NCBI GenBank assembly: GCA_036873135.1
Contig: JAPTYO010000009.1
Location: forward strand, 42,920,756 to 42,984,755
From: Clarkia xantiana subsp. parviflora
Lineage: Eukaryota > Streptophyta > Magnoliopsida > Myrtales > Onagraceae
Reading direction: 5' to 3'
DNA: 64,000 nt
Positions within the stretch are counted from its first letter, which is position 1. The number at the start of each line of letters is the position of its first letter. A program made the position numbers and the translations under genes. Below the pieces are notes generated by a model. It searched no databases, had not been told where the DNA came from, and was given only the letters and a program-made list of their open reading frames with translations. Below are positions 1 through 11,024 of this stretch, in pieces.

Positions 1-250
1 GTCGGACCTGACAATCAAGAACGTTGAATTAATACAACTGCCCATTATTCCTAGTGGGAGGGAAAAACGACCAACTTGGTTCCTGATCCTAATAATCAAG
101 GAGGTAAAATTCTGAGACTGAGAAGTCATCCTGAAAAAGTTGTTGATCAGAGTTCAAGCACTGCCATTCTTCCCAGTGGGAGTGATGCTCCGATAAGAAG
201 CATTATTCTGAGTGGGAGTAACAATCAGACTAGAGATGGGATTAACGAGC
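1..250. other. unassigned end of the copia segment with a thrice-repeated motif
   Basis: No domain is recognisable on either strand. A short motif of the form CATTNTTCYNAGTGGGAG occurs at about 42-60, 164-182 and 201-218, all on the plus strand. An open stretch at 76-288 is low complexity and I do not call it a gene. It may be a degenerate part of the copia RT-RNase H region or older flanking repeat DNA. Confidence 0.3.
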
Positions 251-601
251 CTAGACATATATTTCTCTTAAATACTTCCTTTGGCTAATGAACACCTCAT
301 GGTTGATTAGCTTTACTTCAATACAAAGAAAGTAGGAAATGTCACCCAGATTAGACATTTCAAATCGTTGCATCATTTCTCTTTTGAATTCTTCGATTTG
401 AATGTCATTGCTCCCTGTAATTAGAAAGTTATCTACATACAAGGATACAATTACAACTTCAGTGTTTGACCTCAATATGTAAAGAGTTGATTCACTTGGA
501 CTTTTCTGAAATCAAAGTTGAAAGAAATGCTCTTCGATCTTGCTATACCACTGCCTTGGAGCTTATTTAAGGCCATACAACGTCTTCGTCAGTCTAAGTA
601 C
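1..601 (-). pseudogene. copia reverse transcriptase fragment (distal half)
   Basis: This continues the RT reading interrupted at 47106. From 601 downwards the minus strand encodes the YGLK.APRQW block of copia RT, with a TAA where the family has Gln (YGLKQAPRQW). A frame break follows near 520. At 251-475 there is an open stretch with SLYVDNFLITGS, matching the YVDDLLITG catalytic block; the second catalytic Asp is replaced by Asn. That replacement alone would inactivate the enzyme. Below about 250 the match fades and I cannot assign the sequence. Confidence 0.8.
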
Positions 602-1386
602 TGTTTGGATCAAAATGACGTGGCTTGAACATCTGGTAATGGATTTCTAGATCTCGCCTGGGGTTAGCTCCTTTAGGTGTCTGTGTCGACCTCGGGGTGA
701 CTTAGTTTCCTTTAGGTGCTTTGTGAAAGGTGAGGACCTGAAAAGGGGTAGGGTTGGCCCCTGATTCCACTCCAAAGCTTAAGTCAGTAATGGAATATCA
801 AAGAGTACTTTAAGAAGTATCTGAATGTAAGTTTTTAAATAATGAAAGTATCCCTCTATTTATAGGGGAAGTGTACCGAATTTGGATGGCGGCGTGCTTT
901 ATGCTCTGATTGGCTGCCTAACGGCAGTGACCGCCCTTCTCTGGTAAGTGGAGAGGGACGGTGATGTGTCAGTAGGTGATAAGCAGGTCGCCACCTCTTT
1001 ATTCCTTAGTGTTGAAGGTTTCCTTGTGGCGGCTGAAGTAGGTCACAATTACGTCGCCAGCTGGTGCCCCTTTCTTAGGAGGAAAGGTTTCTTCTTTAGT
1101 GGCGGCAAGTAGGTTACCAGCTGATGCCCCTTTCTTAAGAGAAAAGGTTTCTTCTTAGTTCTTGGTCGTCGACTCAACTCTTTCCTTAAGAGGGAGTCTT
1201 TTAAGTGAGCAACAGGTCGTCATGTGTTTAGGAGTCACGATGCTTGTCGAGATCCTTTTATGCTGGTGTCGACTATTTGTCTTTGTATTCCTAATTACGA
1301 TATGATTAGTCGTTGACTTGACTTTTGAGGGTTCCGACTTTGGTGTTTTTCGATTCTTATAAGGACGTCTAAAATCATATCCAACA
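602..1386 (-). repeat. element A 3' LTR
   Basis: Matches 46326-47105 over its length with scattered substitutions. On the minus strand it starts TGTTGGATATGA and ends near GATCCAAACA. A TATA-like CCTATAAATAG occurs in both copies (around 859-869 here). The left flank is copia RT. Confidence 0.92.
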
Positions 1387-1398
1387 CTTGCCCCCGAG
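1387..1398 (-). promoter_or_regulatory. element A polypurine tract
   Basis: On the minus strand the bases immediately before the 3' LTR are CTCGGGGGCAAG. This is the plus-strand primer (polypurine tract) position, and it resembles the GGGGGCAAA tracts of B, C and D. Confidence 0.65.
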
Positions 1399-1429
1399 AC
1401 ATAAGTAATTAGTATTTAAAATAAAGAGA

Positions 1430-2355
1430 AAGGGGTTATGTCGAGTACCTTTAATAACGAGAAACGAACTTTAACTGTGTGGAGTCGAGGAGTCAGTTAA
1501 GACTAATCTCCTTTGTAGAGGCGACTTTCGGAAGTTGAGGGAATCCGTTAAGACTGATCTCCTGAGCGTCGCCGACTATATGGAGTTGAAGAGTCAATTA
1601 AGACTGATCTCCTTTGTAGAGGCGACTTTCGGATGTCGAGGCAGTCATTTAAGACTGATCTCCCGAGCGTCGCCGACTATATGGAATAGAGGAGTCAATT
1701 AAGACTGATCTCCTTTGTAGAGTTGACTTTCAGAAGTCGAGGGAGTTAGTTAAGACTGATCTCCTGAGCGTCGCCGACTATATGAAGTCGAGGAGTCAGT
1801 TAAGACTGATATCCTTTGTAGAGGCGAATTTCAGAAGTCGAGGGAGTTTGTTAAGACTGATCTCCTGAGCGTCGCCGACTATATGGAGTCGATGATTCAG
1901 TTAAGACTGATCTCCTTTGTAGAGGTGATTTTCGGATGTTGAGTGAGTCAGTTAAGACTGATCTCCTGAGCATCGCCGACTATATGGAGTCGAGGAGTAA
2001 GTTAAGACTGATCTCCTTTGTAGAGGCGAATTTCAGAAGTCAAGGGAGTCAGTTAAGACTGATCTCCTGAGCGTCGCCGACTATATGGAGTCGAGGAGTC
2101 AGTTAAGAATGATCTCCTTTGTAGAGGTGACTTTCGGAAGTCAAGGAAGTCAGTTAAGACTGATCTCCCGAGCGTCGACGACTTTATGGAGTCGAGGAGT
2201 CCGTTAAGACTGATCTCCTTTGTAGAGGCGACTTTCGGAAGTCGAGGGAGTTAGTTAAGAATGATCTCCTGAGGGTCGCCGACTATATGAAATCGAGGAG
2301 TTAATTAAGACTGATCTCCTTTGTAGAGGTGACTTAAAGAAGTCGAGGGAGTCCT
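1430..2355. repeat. tandem array of element A, first copy
   Basis: Head-to-tail units of about 100 bp, each made of two related halves of about 50 bp. One half contains TCAGTTAAGACTGATCTCC followed by TTTGTAGAGGCGACTTTCGG. The other has the same start followed by TGAGCGTCGCCGACTATATGG. About nine double units are visible, with substitutions between them. The array lies between integrase and the 3' LTR. No coding capacity. Confidence 0.9.
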
Positions 2356-2428
2356 GTTTGACATATCAACAGGAAAGAAATCATATCTTTATTTATAACT
2401 TTATTGTAATAAACATACAAAAGGATTT

Positions 2429-3895
2429 TTAAACGTAGAATTTTTTCAGATGCTCTGTATTAAAAGTCCTATTAAGGTGTTGCCCCTGTGGATCTTCTAA
2501 TTTGTATACGTTGTGACATGGTATGTCGGTAATGACGTAAGGAACTTCCCATTTTGGCACCATCTTCCCTCTTTGATCAGCTGTTAAGAACTCGTTCCTC
2601 CGTAGAACCTTTTCTCCTAGGAAGAACCGACGTCGCCCTATTTTCCGGTTAAAATACCTAGCAGTAGCGAACTTCATTCTCACTTAAGTTTCCTCAGAGG
2701 CCCACCTCCTTTCCTCAGTGAGATCCAAGTCGATTTTCCTCTGCTCATAATTCTGGTCAATCTGATATGTGGCCATTCTTTGGGAGATGTTAACCACTTC
2801 AATAGGTGACACAACTTCAGATCTATAGACCATGCTAAAGGGAGTTTCGCCAGTAGCTCTTTTGGGTGTGGTTCTGAGGGCCCGGAGTACATGGTCTAAC
2901 TCTTCAACCCAATTTCCCTTTAGAGAGGCCACTCTCTTCTTTAACCAATTGAGGATCGTTTTGTTGGCTGCCTCAACTTGTCAATTTGTCTGTGCGTGGT
3001 GGACAGAACCGAAACGATGATTTATGAGCATCTCTTAACAGAAGTCGGCTAGTTCGTCACTGGCAAACTGGGGACCATTATTGCTAATAAGGATTTTTGG
3101 CACCCCATATCGACATATGATTTGTTCTTGTAAGAACTTGATCATCTGGAAAGTAGTTGTTGATGCCAGTGCTTTTTCTTCTATCCATTTAGAAAAATAA
3201 TCGATGGCGACCACGATGTGCGTCCTTTGACCAGTGGATTTAGACAAGGGTCCGATGAGATCGATGCCCCATTGTGCGGAAGGCCAATCGCTCATCATTG
3301 GCGTCAGCTCCGCTGGTGGTCTTGTGATTCCGGGGGCGTAAACTTGACAGGTCGCGCAGGCTTGTACAAGTGCTATCGCCTCTTTATGCATAGTAGGCCA
3401 GTAGAACCCTTGTCGTAGAGCTTTCATGACTAATGTTTTGGCTCCCTCATGACATCCAGAGTCGCCTTTGTGCACATCTTCCATTATATTTTCTGTTTGA
3501 GGGGCAGCTACACATCAGAGATAAGGGGTGGAATACCCTCTTTTGTAGAGGTACCCATCCAAGATTACGAATCGTCCTGCCATCCTCTGGATTTTGGTTG
3601 CCTCCAGCGAGTCTTCTGGGAGATTTCCCTTTTCCAGAAAACTTTGGATGGGGATAATCCATGAGTCGAGGGCTTGAATGTTGAGAACTTCAACCCTTGC
3701 CTCTATGGCAGAGTATAGAGACCTCTCGATGAAGTGTACTAGTGTTGGAGGGGAATTTCCCAAAGAAAATTTTCTAAGGGCGTTTGCCTCTTGATTTGAT
3801 TACTTTCTCGAGGGATAGCCTCTATTTGGAAATGAGGCATGTCCTTTACGATTCGTCATACCTCTTCTGCATATTTATTCACATTTTCTCCTTTG
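2429..3895 (-). pseudogene. element A integrase and RNase H/IN spacer, first copy
   Basis: Minus-strand reading frames cover a gypsy integrase. The zinc-binding part has GDSGCHEGAKTL and CATCQVYAP (HHCC type). The core has WGIDLIGPLSKS and ISNNGPQF, where Asn replaces the second Asp of the DDE triad. A C-terminal module with FFLGEKVLRRNEF and PKWEVPYVI corresponds to the GPY/F module, with Val in place of the usual Gly. Stops and frame changes occur near 2690, 3035 and 3500. It joins the RNase H end at 3895, where D interrupts. The second copy (30704-32352) is similar and partly better preserved. Confidence 0.85.
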
Positions 3896-3900
3896 GCGAC

Positions 3901-4578
3901 TGATGGGTTTCGACATAGCCGTTAGGCCCATTAACGACGACTAAACGGCGAAGTAGGTCCACTGGGCCCAAAAAGAGGATTAGAAGACCAATACGATAGG
4001 ACCCGACAAGGTCGGTCCCGACAAGGTCGGTCCCGACATTCGAGCTGAACCCTCCTGATGATATGCCTTTGAGTAGGCCCTGATGATATGCCTTTGAGTA
4101 GGCCCCGACGATATGCCTTTGAGTAGGCCCCGATATTAAATCCCTGAGAAGACTGGCCCTGTCCCGATGAAGAGGGGCCCCGAGCGGTGACCAAAGGAGA
4201 TAACTCTAGAGTACCCGACATCCGTCGGGACTTGCCACCAGCGAACGAGGCCGAGAAACACGCCCACTATCAACATAGTGGGGAAGTGGCCTGAAAAGAC
4301 GGAACGTGGGCAACTGGCTGAGATAAACGGAACGTGGCAGTTATCTCAACAGGTAACTGAGGTGACCCCTCCCCTATATAAAGGAAGGAGTTACCTCAGG
4401 ATTGATACGTTCATACTTATATACTGATACTTGCTAGCCTACATCGAGATACTCATTTAAGCATCGGAGAGGGATTCTGGGTCACCGCCCGGTCTATCCC
4501 TTTCTTGCAGGATTACTTGGAGCGAAGGAGTTCAGACTTCCGTCAAGAACGTACCGAAGTTCCAACCGTGATCCAACA
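3901..4578 (+). repeat. element D 5' LTR
   Basis: Runs from TGATGGGTTTCG to GTGATCCAACA and is followed directly by the primer site. It holds three tandem copies of a unit of about 27 bp containing GATATGCCTTTGAGTAGGCC (about 4070-4135). It also has a 15-bp duplication (AAGGTCGGTCCCGAC) absent from the 3' LTR. Confidence 0.93.
4375..4382 (+). promoter_or_regulatory. TATA box of element D LTR promoter
   Basis: CTATATAAAGGAAGG lies about 200 bp before the LTR end and about 240 bp before the gag start. An equivalent TATA occurs in the other LTR families here. Confidence 0.6.
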
Positions 4579-4579
4579 T

Positions 4580-4597
4580 TGGCGCCGTCTGTGGGAA
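4580..4597 (+). promoter_or_regulatory. element D primer-binding site
   Basis: TGGCGCCGTCTGTGGGAA begins two bases after the LTR. The same 18 bases follow the 5' LTRs of B, C and F. TGGCGCC starts are typical of Tat/Athila-lineage primer sites. I did not assign the tRNA. Confidence 0.85.
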
Positions 4598-4615
4598 ACG
4601 TAACGAAAAGCAAAA

Positions 4616-6893
4616 ATGACTTCTACCCGATCGATGGCTGGCAAGCAAAAGAAGAGACAAGGACAATCCGGTGGTTCCCGTCACCCTGCTGGAACTCTGA
4701 AATCAGGGCCGCCGAAGCGCACTGTTGATCGGAATGATCCTCCCCCTGCTGTTTCCCAAACAAGGGGGCATCATGATGATCGCGAAGATTCCATTCGAAA
4801 CTCGTCGGAGAGCCGGGAAGAGATCCCGAGGAGGGACCAGGAGGCACCTGCAAAGCCGGACTTGGCAAATGCTGTGATGGATGCCATGCCAATATTTTTG
4901 GAAGCTATGGAGGCTCTCCTGGACCGAAGTGAGGCCGCCAAGAAGAAGGAGGAGGAGTTGCCTCCGCCTCCGCCTCCGCCGATGGAGAATCGGGACGGGC
5001 AGGAGGCCCAACCCGAGCACCAGGACAAGGGCAAGGAGCCCGCTCAGTCGGAGCAGTTCGTGATTGATGGGCCTGGACCGGTGCAACATAGGACCATCCC
5101 TCTTAGTGGTCCTATCACCCCCGACCAGGTAGTGAAGATTTTGAACATCTGTATGGGAGACCAGAAGAAGATGATGTCGAAGCTGAGGGATCGATCCACT
5201 CATCCCTTTGTCCCCCGATTGGTGAACACCACGGCCCCGCCGGGGCTGGGTATCCCGACAATCAAGGAGTATGATGGCGAGGGAGATCCAGTTCGCCATG
5301 TCCAGAAGCATGTCATGGCTTGCCTAGGCAGAGCCCCGAATGACGATATAGTGTGCGTTCTGTTCCTGGGCACTATCGGTGAAAGAGCCCTGACGTGGTT
5401 CTTCAGCCTCCCTCCAGGGTGCATCTCTACCTGGACCCAGATGCATGATCGGTTTATCCAGCAATACCAGGGCCGTCGGCGTCTCCTGAAAAGTGCGAGG
5501 TCCCTGGCTGAAGTGGTACAGAGGCCCGACGAGTCGCTGGCGCATTACTACCAGAGGTACACGGCCAGCGTGGCCGAGATTGAAGAGGAAATTTCGGAAG
5601 GAGAGTCCATCCGCACCTTCATTCGGAACCTGACAGCACCATACGGTTCCGACCTGATGCACAGCGTGGCTGAGAAGGCTGTGTGGAACATGGAGGCGTT
5701 GCAGAAAGGGTGAAGCAACAAATCGACGTACAGGAGTCGAAGATAGCTGCCGGAGACCTTGACCCTCTGAAATCAAACAAGGGGAAGCAGTCGTTCAAAC
5801 CCTCGGACGATCGCAGGAGGAAAGATAAAGTCGAGAGCAGTCGGGGTCGAGGCCGTCCCGATCGGAGGGAAGACAAGCGTCCCTCGAAGTCGAACAAGCG
5901 GGAGGACCACTACACTCCTCTCATTTGTTCCATGGGTGCTGTGTTAGCGGTGGTGGACCGACAGGGTATCGCCAGGTACCCCCCGAAGAAGGATGGAGAG
6001 TTCATGGGAGCTCGCACCGATCATTTTTGTCGTTTCCACCGTGCCAGCGGTCACGACACTAACCATTGTCGGGAGTTGAAGAAGGAAATTAAGAAGTTAA
6101 TCCAGAAGGGAAAGCTCAAGGAATTTGTGGTTGGACAACGGGGCCGATCCCGTTCCCGGTCCCGATCGCGGTCCCGTTCCCGATCCCGGGATCGATCCCC
6201 GAAGAAGGATAAGCCCGAGTCTTCCAATGCCCGCAAGGAGAAGCGGGGGACCATTAATTTGATTCATGGGGGACTTGCTGCGGGAGGAGATACCACGGCA
6301 TCTCGGGAGGTCTATGGTTCTCGGATTCCCATTGCTGTGGTGCTGGGCAAGAGGGCCCGAAATTGGACTCCGAAAGAAGAAATGGTGATTCCCTTCTCAG
6401 CGGAGGACCTGGTAGGTGTGGAGACCACGCACGATGATGCTTTGGTCGTGACCCTGAACGTGGATGGGTACGAGATGAAGCGAATCCTGATAGATGGAGG
6501 AGCTCCTCCGATATTCTGTTCATGGATGCACTGGAGGCCATGGGAAAAACCAAGAAGGAATTGAAGCCTGCAGACTTCCCGATGGTTGGATTTTCTGGCT
6601 CTACTTCTTACCCGGTGGGGATGATTACTTTACCTGTTGAATTCGGTAGTGGCTGGAAGTCGGAGAAGAGGAACGTGGAGTTCGTGGTGGTTAAGTCCGT
6701 GGGGACCTATAATGCAATTATCGGGAGGACTACCATCAACCCGCTGGGGGCAGTTGCCTCAACTGTTCATCAGAAGCTGAAGTTCCCGACTGACCACGGA
6801 ATCGGGGAGGTCCAGGGCGATCAGGTGGCCTCCAGGAAGTGCTATGTCAATGCCACTCGAAGGAGGAATCAGGAGGCTATGACTGTTTTCTAG
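4616..6893 (+). pseudogene. element D gag and protease, frameshifted
   Basis: Gag starts at the ATG at 4616. The conserved gag core follows, with TWFFSLPPGC and FIQQYQGRR (about residues 260-290). A one-base loss near 5707 ends the frame at 5713, and reading resumes in another frame over 5683-6564. That part has a knuckle-like CRFHRASGHDTNHC and an uninterrupted Arg-Ser dipeptide run around 6147-6195. The protease signature (LIDGG followed by Ser-rich in relatives) is broken by a second one-base loss near 6500. Reading continues over 6522-6893 and stops at TAG where B and F have CAG. Products would be the capsid/nucleocapsid and aspartic protease of the element. Confidence 0.88.
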
Positions 6894-8650
6894 ACTGATG
6901 CTGATCCCCGAGAGGAGTTTGGGCGTCCCGCCCCGATGGAAGATTTGAAGGAGGTCGAGATCGATGGACCTCAAAGATAGGTAAAAATCGGGTCCGCTCT
7001 GTCTGAGGAGACGGCCCGAGAACTGATTGATTTGCTGAAGGAGTTCAAGGAGCTGTTTTCCTGGTCCCCGAGCGACATGCCAGGAATCAGTCCCGATGTG
7101 ATTACCCACGAGCTGAAGATTGACCCCGCGATCAAGCCGATCACACAGAGAAGGCGCCCGATGGGTGCCGACAAGAAGATCGCGATCCAGCAGGAGGTGG
7201 GCAGGTTGCTCGATGCTGGATTCATTAAGGAGCTTCAATTCCAGACCTGGGTCGCAAACCCAGTCCTGGTGAAGAAGAACAATGGTAAGTGGCGGATGTG
7301 CGTTGATTTCCGTGACCTGAACAAGGCATGCCCGAAGGATTGCTACCCGCTCCCGAGGATCGACCAGCTGGTGGATGCCACATCGGGACATGAGCTGCTG
7401 AGCTTTATGGATGCCTACTCCGGCTACAATCAAAACAGGATGTGCAAGGAGGATGCCCCCCACACCGCTTTTTATGCTGACAGTGACATCTATCATTATG
7501 ATGTTATGCCCTTTGGATTGATCAATGCAGGCGCAACCTATCAAAGGATGGTGAACAAGCTGTTCGGAGATATGCAGGGGAAAACAATGGAGGCCTATGT
7601 GGACGATATGCTGGTGAAGTCCCGACAGGCCGAAGATCATGTTAACAACTTGGCCACAGCATTTGAGCGGATGAGGCTTCATCAAGTTCGCTTGAACCCG
7701 ACCAAGTGTGCCTTCGGAGTGCACTCAGGGAAGTTTCTGGGCTTCATGGTGAGCCAGAGGGGAATCGAGGTGAACCTTGAGAAGTTAAAGGCAATCGAGG
7801 AAATGAAGTCCCCGACGAACCATCGGGAGGTGCAGGTGCTGAATGGCCGATTGGCCGCGATGAATCGCTTCCTGTCCAAGGCAAGTGATCGATCCATGCC
7901 ATTCTTTGAAGTGCTGAGGGCCAACAAGAAGTTTGAGTGGACTGCCAAGTGCGAAGAGGCGTTCCAGGCACTCAAGCAGCACCTTCGCACCCTCCCGCCA
8001 TTGGCGAAGCCCATCCCAGGCGAGCCACTCTATCTGTATTTGGTTGTTTCTGAATTTGCTGTTAGCTCTGTCTTAGTGAAAGTTGTAGAGGGTAGCCAAG
8101 TCCTCGTCTATTATGTAAGCAAGGAACTCGCCAAGTCTGAAATGAATTATCCCGCCGTTGAGAAGTACCTTTATGCGTTGATTGTTACTGCTCGGAAGCT
8201 GAGACCTTACTTCCATGCGCATGAGATTACCGTTTTGACGAATCAGCCCTTGAAACATTTTTTGAACCGACCTGATGCGTCGGGGAGATTAGTGAAATGG
8301 GCAGTCGAGCTTAGTGAGTTCCGCATTCAATTTGCTCCGAGAACGGCTATTGAGGGCCAGGCGTTGGCGGACTTCATAGCAGAGTCTACAGCCCCCGATT
8401 TAGAAGAAGCGGGCCCTATAGAGGGGGAAACTACGGAAGTCCCGATAACAGATCAGTCAGAACAGCCCGACGCCGAAAATACTTGGGAGATGTATACTGA
8501 TGGCTCCTCGAATTCAGAAGGATCGGGAGCAGGTTTCGTGTTGATACCACCAGACGGAGGCGAGCCCCTCCGATATGCCTTGGCTTTGACACTTAGGGCC
8601 ACCAACAATGAAGCTGAATATGAGGCTCTCATCATCGGCCTCAAGATTGC
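6894..8650 (+). pseudogene. element D reverse transcriptase-RNase H
   Basis: An open frame runs from 7032 to 8687, its last codons reading into the later insertion. An in-frame TAG upstream at about 6979 separates it from protease. RT landmarks are RMCVDFRDLNKACPKD, SFMDAYSGYN, MPFGLINAGATYQRM and the catalytic EAYVDDMLVKS. RNase H begins around 8490 with MYTDGSSNSEGSGAG and contains NNEAEYEALI. This is the longest uninterrupted pol segment of D. RNase H is cut at 8650 by the composite insertion and resumes at 11025. Confidence 0.9.
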
Positions 8651-8909
8651 TATAAACGTTTATAATTGTTGGATGGTTGGAGAGTAAGAAGAGAGCAATT
8701 CTTTCATTATACTAAACATGATATGAGAAGGTTGCTTCTTACTATTACAAGGGTGGAGGCTCCTTTATATTGGAGACCTCATAGGCTAATATGCAAACCC
8801 TAGTAAACATTAGGGACTAGAATGTAAACCTCCAAACATAAAGGACCAACATAAGACTTAGCCTAAACATAGGACTAATATAAAACCGATGCACCGTATA
8901 TGGCCAATA
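8651..8909 (-). repeat. E1 3' LTR
   Basis: 259 bp; a handful of differences from 10214-10472. It directly follows ATTGC (8646-8650) of D's RNase H. Confidence 0.85.
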
Positions 8910-10200
8910 TTCCCCTATATTTTTCTTCTTCTTCCTTTTTGAATCCAAAAAGCATCCCAATCTTCAAAATTGAGCTAAAAAGCTCCAATCTTCAACAAAT
9001 GGTCCAAGGCAACATTTCCAAAGAATCAATGACTGTGATAATTGTGATAAATAAGATCAAGGTAGACCGTGCTCACAGAGGTGATTATCTGTTGGTCACT
9101 TGTAGCAATTCTTCATGCTCTCAGAGGTGTGATAATCCATGTGTAGCAACAATAGGTTGGTCTTCATCATGCTCTCAGAGGTGGATAGCCACTTGTAGTG
9201 ATGAGCCACCATAGGTTCCTTAAATCTTCAAAGAAAGTTGGACGGAAGATGAAGTTCCAATATCTCAGGTGGTGAGGTTCCTATGTTTCAATCTTCCAGA
9301 AGGTGAAGTTCCAATGTCTCAGGTGGTGAGGTTCCGATGTTTCAACATTCTACAGTGTCCAACAAGAGGAAGCTCCACACTTCAATCTTCAAAATACCAA
9401 GGCATGACAACCCGGTTTCACAAAACAGAAATTCCAATCTCCAAAACTTAAGAACTGTCCTCAAAACAACCATTTTCAACAAATTCAACTGTAAATCAGT
9501 TGAAATCAAGCAATTCAAGCTATCCATAGCTAGAACTCAACAAAACCACAGCAACATAACTCCGGACATCCCAATTTCAGCAATTTCGCCATTTTCAGCA
9601 ATTTTCAGCAAGTTTCAGCAAATTACAGCAACAGCAGAATTTTGACAGCAACATAACAACTGAAAATTGCAGCCAATCACAGCAACCATTCCCGCAACAG
9701 CAATACAACATCAACAACAACCCCAATCTGAAGTTTCAGCAGCAATAGGTGCATATACAGCAGCAGAAACCAATGTAACAGTAGAATTGCATCAATTCAG
9801 CCGAATTTTAACAGTAAGATTCGAACAACCAAATCACCTCAGAATTTGACGTATAATATATCAATGGAATCGGGAGCTTGAGACGATTCCGAAAAACTAA
9901 AAACCGCGGCGATTAGACTTCGGGAAGGTGGCGCGTGGCCTGCACGTGCCGGCGGGGCTCAACACACGCGGCGGTGCGTGAGGGCGCGTGCGTTGGCTGC
10001 TGACGGCGGTCGAGATGTCAAAAAAATTGTCGGAGCATGCTGGGTTTTTTTTGTGATGTCAATTTTGGAAGAAGATTCGTCTATCAGATGTGTAGGATAC
10101 GGACTGAACCGAAACTTCACGGCGGTGCTCAGAAACAGCAAGATAAACAGCAAACGATTTCTGGAAAATGAAAAAATGAAATCAAATCACCACGATCGGT
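8910..10200. other. E1 internal region, non-coding
   Basis: The longest open stretch is about 104 codons (8900-9214), starts inside the LTR, is low in complexity and has no known motif. Repeats of TTCATCATGCTCTCAGAGG and GGTGAAGTTCCAATGTCTC type are seen between 9110 and 9340. A GC-rich patch lies at 9900-10010. No gag or pol trace. Confidence 0.6.
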
Positions 10201-10213
10201 GGCTCTGATACCA
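10201..10213 (-). promoter_or_regulatory. E1 primer-binding site (initiator-Met type)
   Basis: The minus strand reads TGGTATCAGAGCC immediately after the LTR, the classic plant site complementary to initiator tRNA-Met. Confidence 0.85.
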
Positions 10214-10472
10214 TATAAACGTTTATAATTGTTGGATGGTTGGAGAGTAAGAAGAGAGCAATCATTTCATTATACTAAACATGATATGAGAAGGTTGCTT
10301 CTTACTATTACAAGGGTGGAGGCTCCTTTATATAGGAGACCTCATAGGCTAATATGTAAACCCTAGTAAACATTAGGGACTAGAATGTAAACCTCCAAAC
10401 ATAGAGGACCAACATAAGACTTAGCCTAAACATAGGACTAATATAAAACCGATGCACTGTATATGGCCAATA
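10214..10472 (-). repeat. E1 5' LTR
   Basis: 259-bp partner of 8651-8909, adjacent to the primer site at 10201-10213. Confidence 0.85.
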
Positions 10473-10480
10473 AGGGGGTA

Positions 10481-10661
10481 TGTTGAAGTATCCTCCACCA
10501 TGAGTCTCACACCGGTGTTGTGTTAATAATTAGAGCACTATATAAGCAAATGGGCTACCTCCTCCTATTACCAATTGGTTTTAGGATGGAACCCCACTTG
10601 TGAAAATGGTTGCTCTATGTTGGCCCGTTGGGTTTGACTCGGCCCAATGTGGAATTTAAGA
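10481..10661 (+). repeat. TRIM 5' LTR
   Basis: 181 bp, TGTTGAAGTATCC to GGAATTTAAGA, next to the primer site at 10662-10674. Confidence 0.85.
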
Positions 10662-10674
10662 TGGTATCAGAGCC
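10662..10674 (+). promoter_or_regulatory. TRIM primer-binding site
   Basis: TGGTATCAGAGCC directly after the 5' LTR. Confidence 0.8.
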
Positions 10675-10843
10675 CAGTTCCAGTTGGCGGTGTTGGTCTG
10701 TGTCCCCTTAGATGGCTCCACGTACAAGGTTACCGGGTCGGGCCTGGCGTGATAGTGGGGTTTGTTGAAATTAAGTCCCAAACGTCTGGATTTGAAAAAA
10801 AAAAAACTGGTGCCATAATAGAGTCCTCATGGTGCGGGGGGTG

Positions 10844-11024
10844 TGTTGAAGTATCCTCCACCATGACTCCCACACCGGTGGTGTGTTAATAATTAGAGCA
10901 CTATATAAGCAAATGGGCTACCTCCTCCTATTACCAATTGGTTTTAGGATGGAACCCCACTTGTGAAAATGGTTGCTCTATGTTGGCCCGTTGGGTTTGA
11001 CTCGGCCCAATGTGGAATTTAAGA
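10844..11024 (+). repeat. TRIM 3' LTR
   Basis: 181-bp copy of 10481-10661, preceded by the purine tract GCGGGGGGTG. Confidence 0.85.

Larger units (their letters stand above)
8651..10472 (-). mobile_element. non-autonomous LTR element E1
   Basis: Two 259-bp direct repeats (8651-8909 and 10214-10472), nearly identical, enclose about 1.3 kb without a recognisable protein. On the minus strand the bases right after the right-hand repeat are TGGTATCAGAGCC, the initiator-Met primer site. A purine-rich TATAGGGGAA precedes the left-hand repeat. This fixes the orientation as minus and the class as LTR retrotransposon. The LTR ends are TATTGG and TTTATA rather than TG and CA. The internal DNA contains short imperfect repeats such as ATGCTCTCAGAGGTG. 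It would depend on another element's proteins. Confidence 0.8.
10481..11024 (+). mobile_element. TRIM-type miniature LTR element
   Basis: 544 bp in all. Two 181-bp LTRs (10481-10661, 10844-11024) enclose 182 bp that begins with the primer site TGGTATCAGAGCC and ends with a GCGGGGGGTG purine tract. There is no coding capacity. Size and structure match terminal-repeat retrotransposons in miniature. LTRs begin TGTTGAAG and differ at only a few positions. Its right flank is ATTGC (11025-11029), the same as the left flank of E1; its left flank is AGGGGGTA next to E1. Confidence 0.85.

Noticed and set aside
4703..5311. Minus-strand 202-codon open stretch opposite D gag
   Set aside because: Shadow of gag, with no equivalent open frame conserved opposite gag in B or F.
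8900..9214. 104-codon open stretch in E1
   Set aside because: Starts inside the LTR, composed of short direct repeats, no similarity recognised.
10201..10213. tRNA gene fragment (initiator-Met-like)
   Set aside because: Only the short primer-site complement is present, directly next to an LTR; no tRNA cloverleaf.
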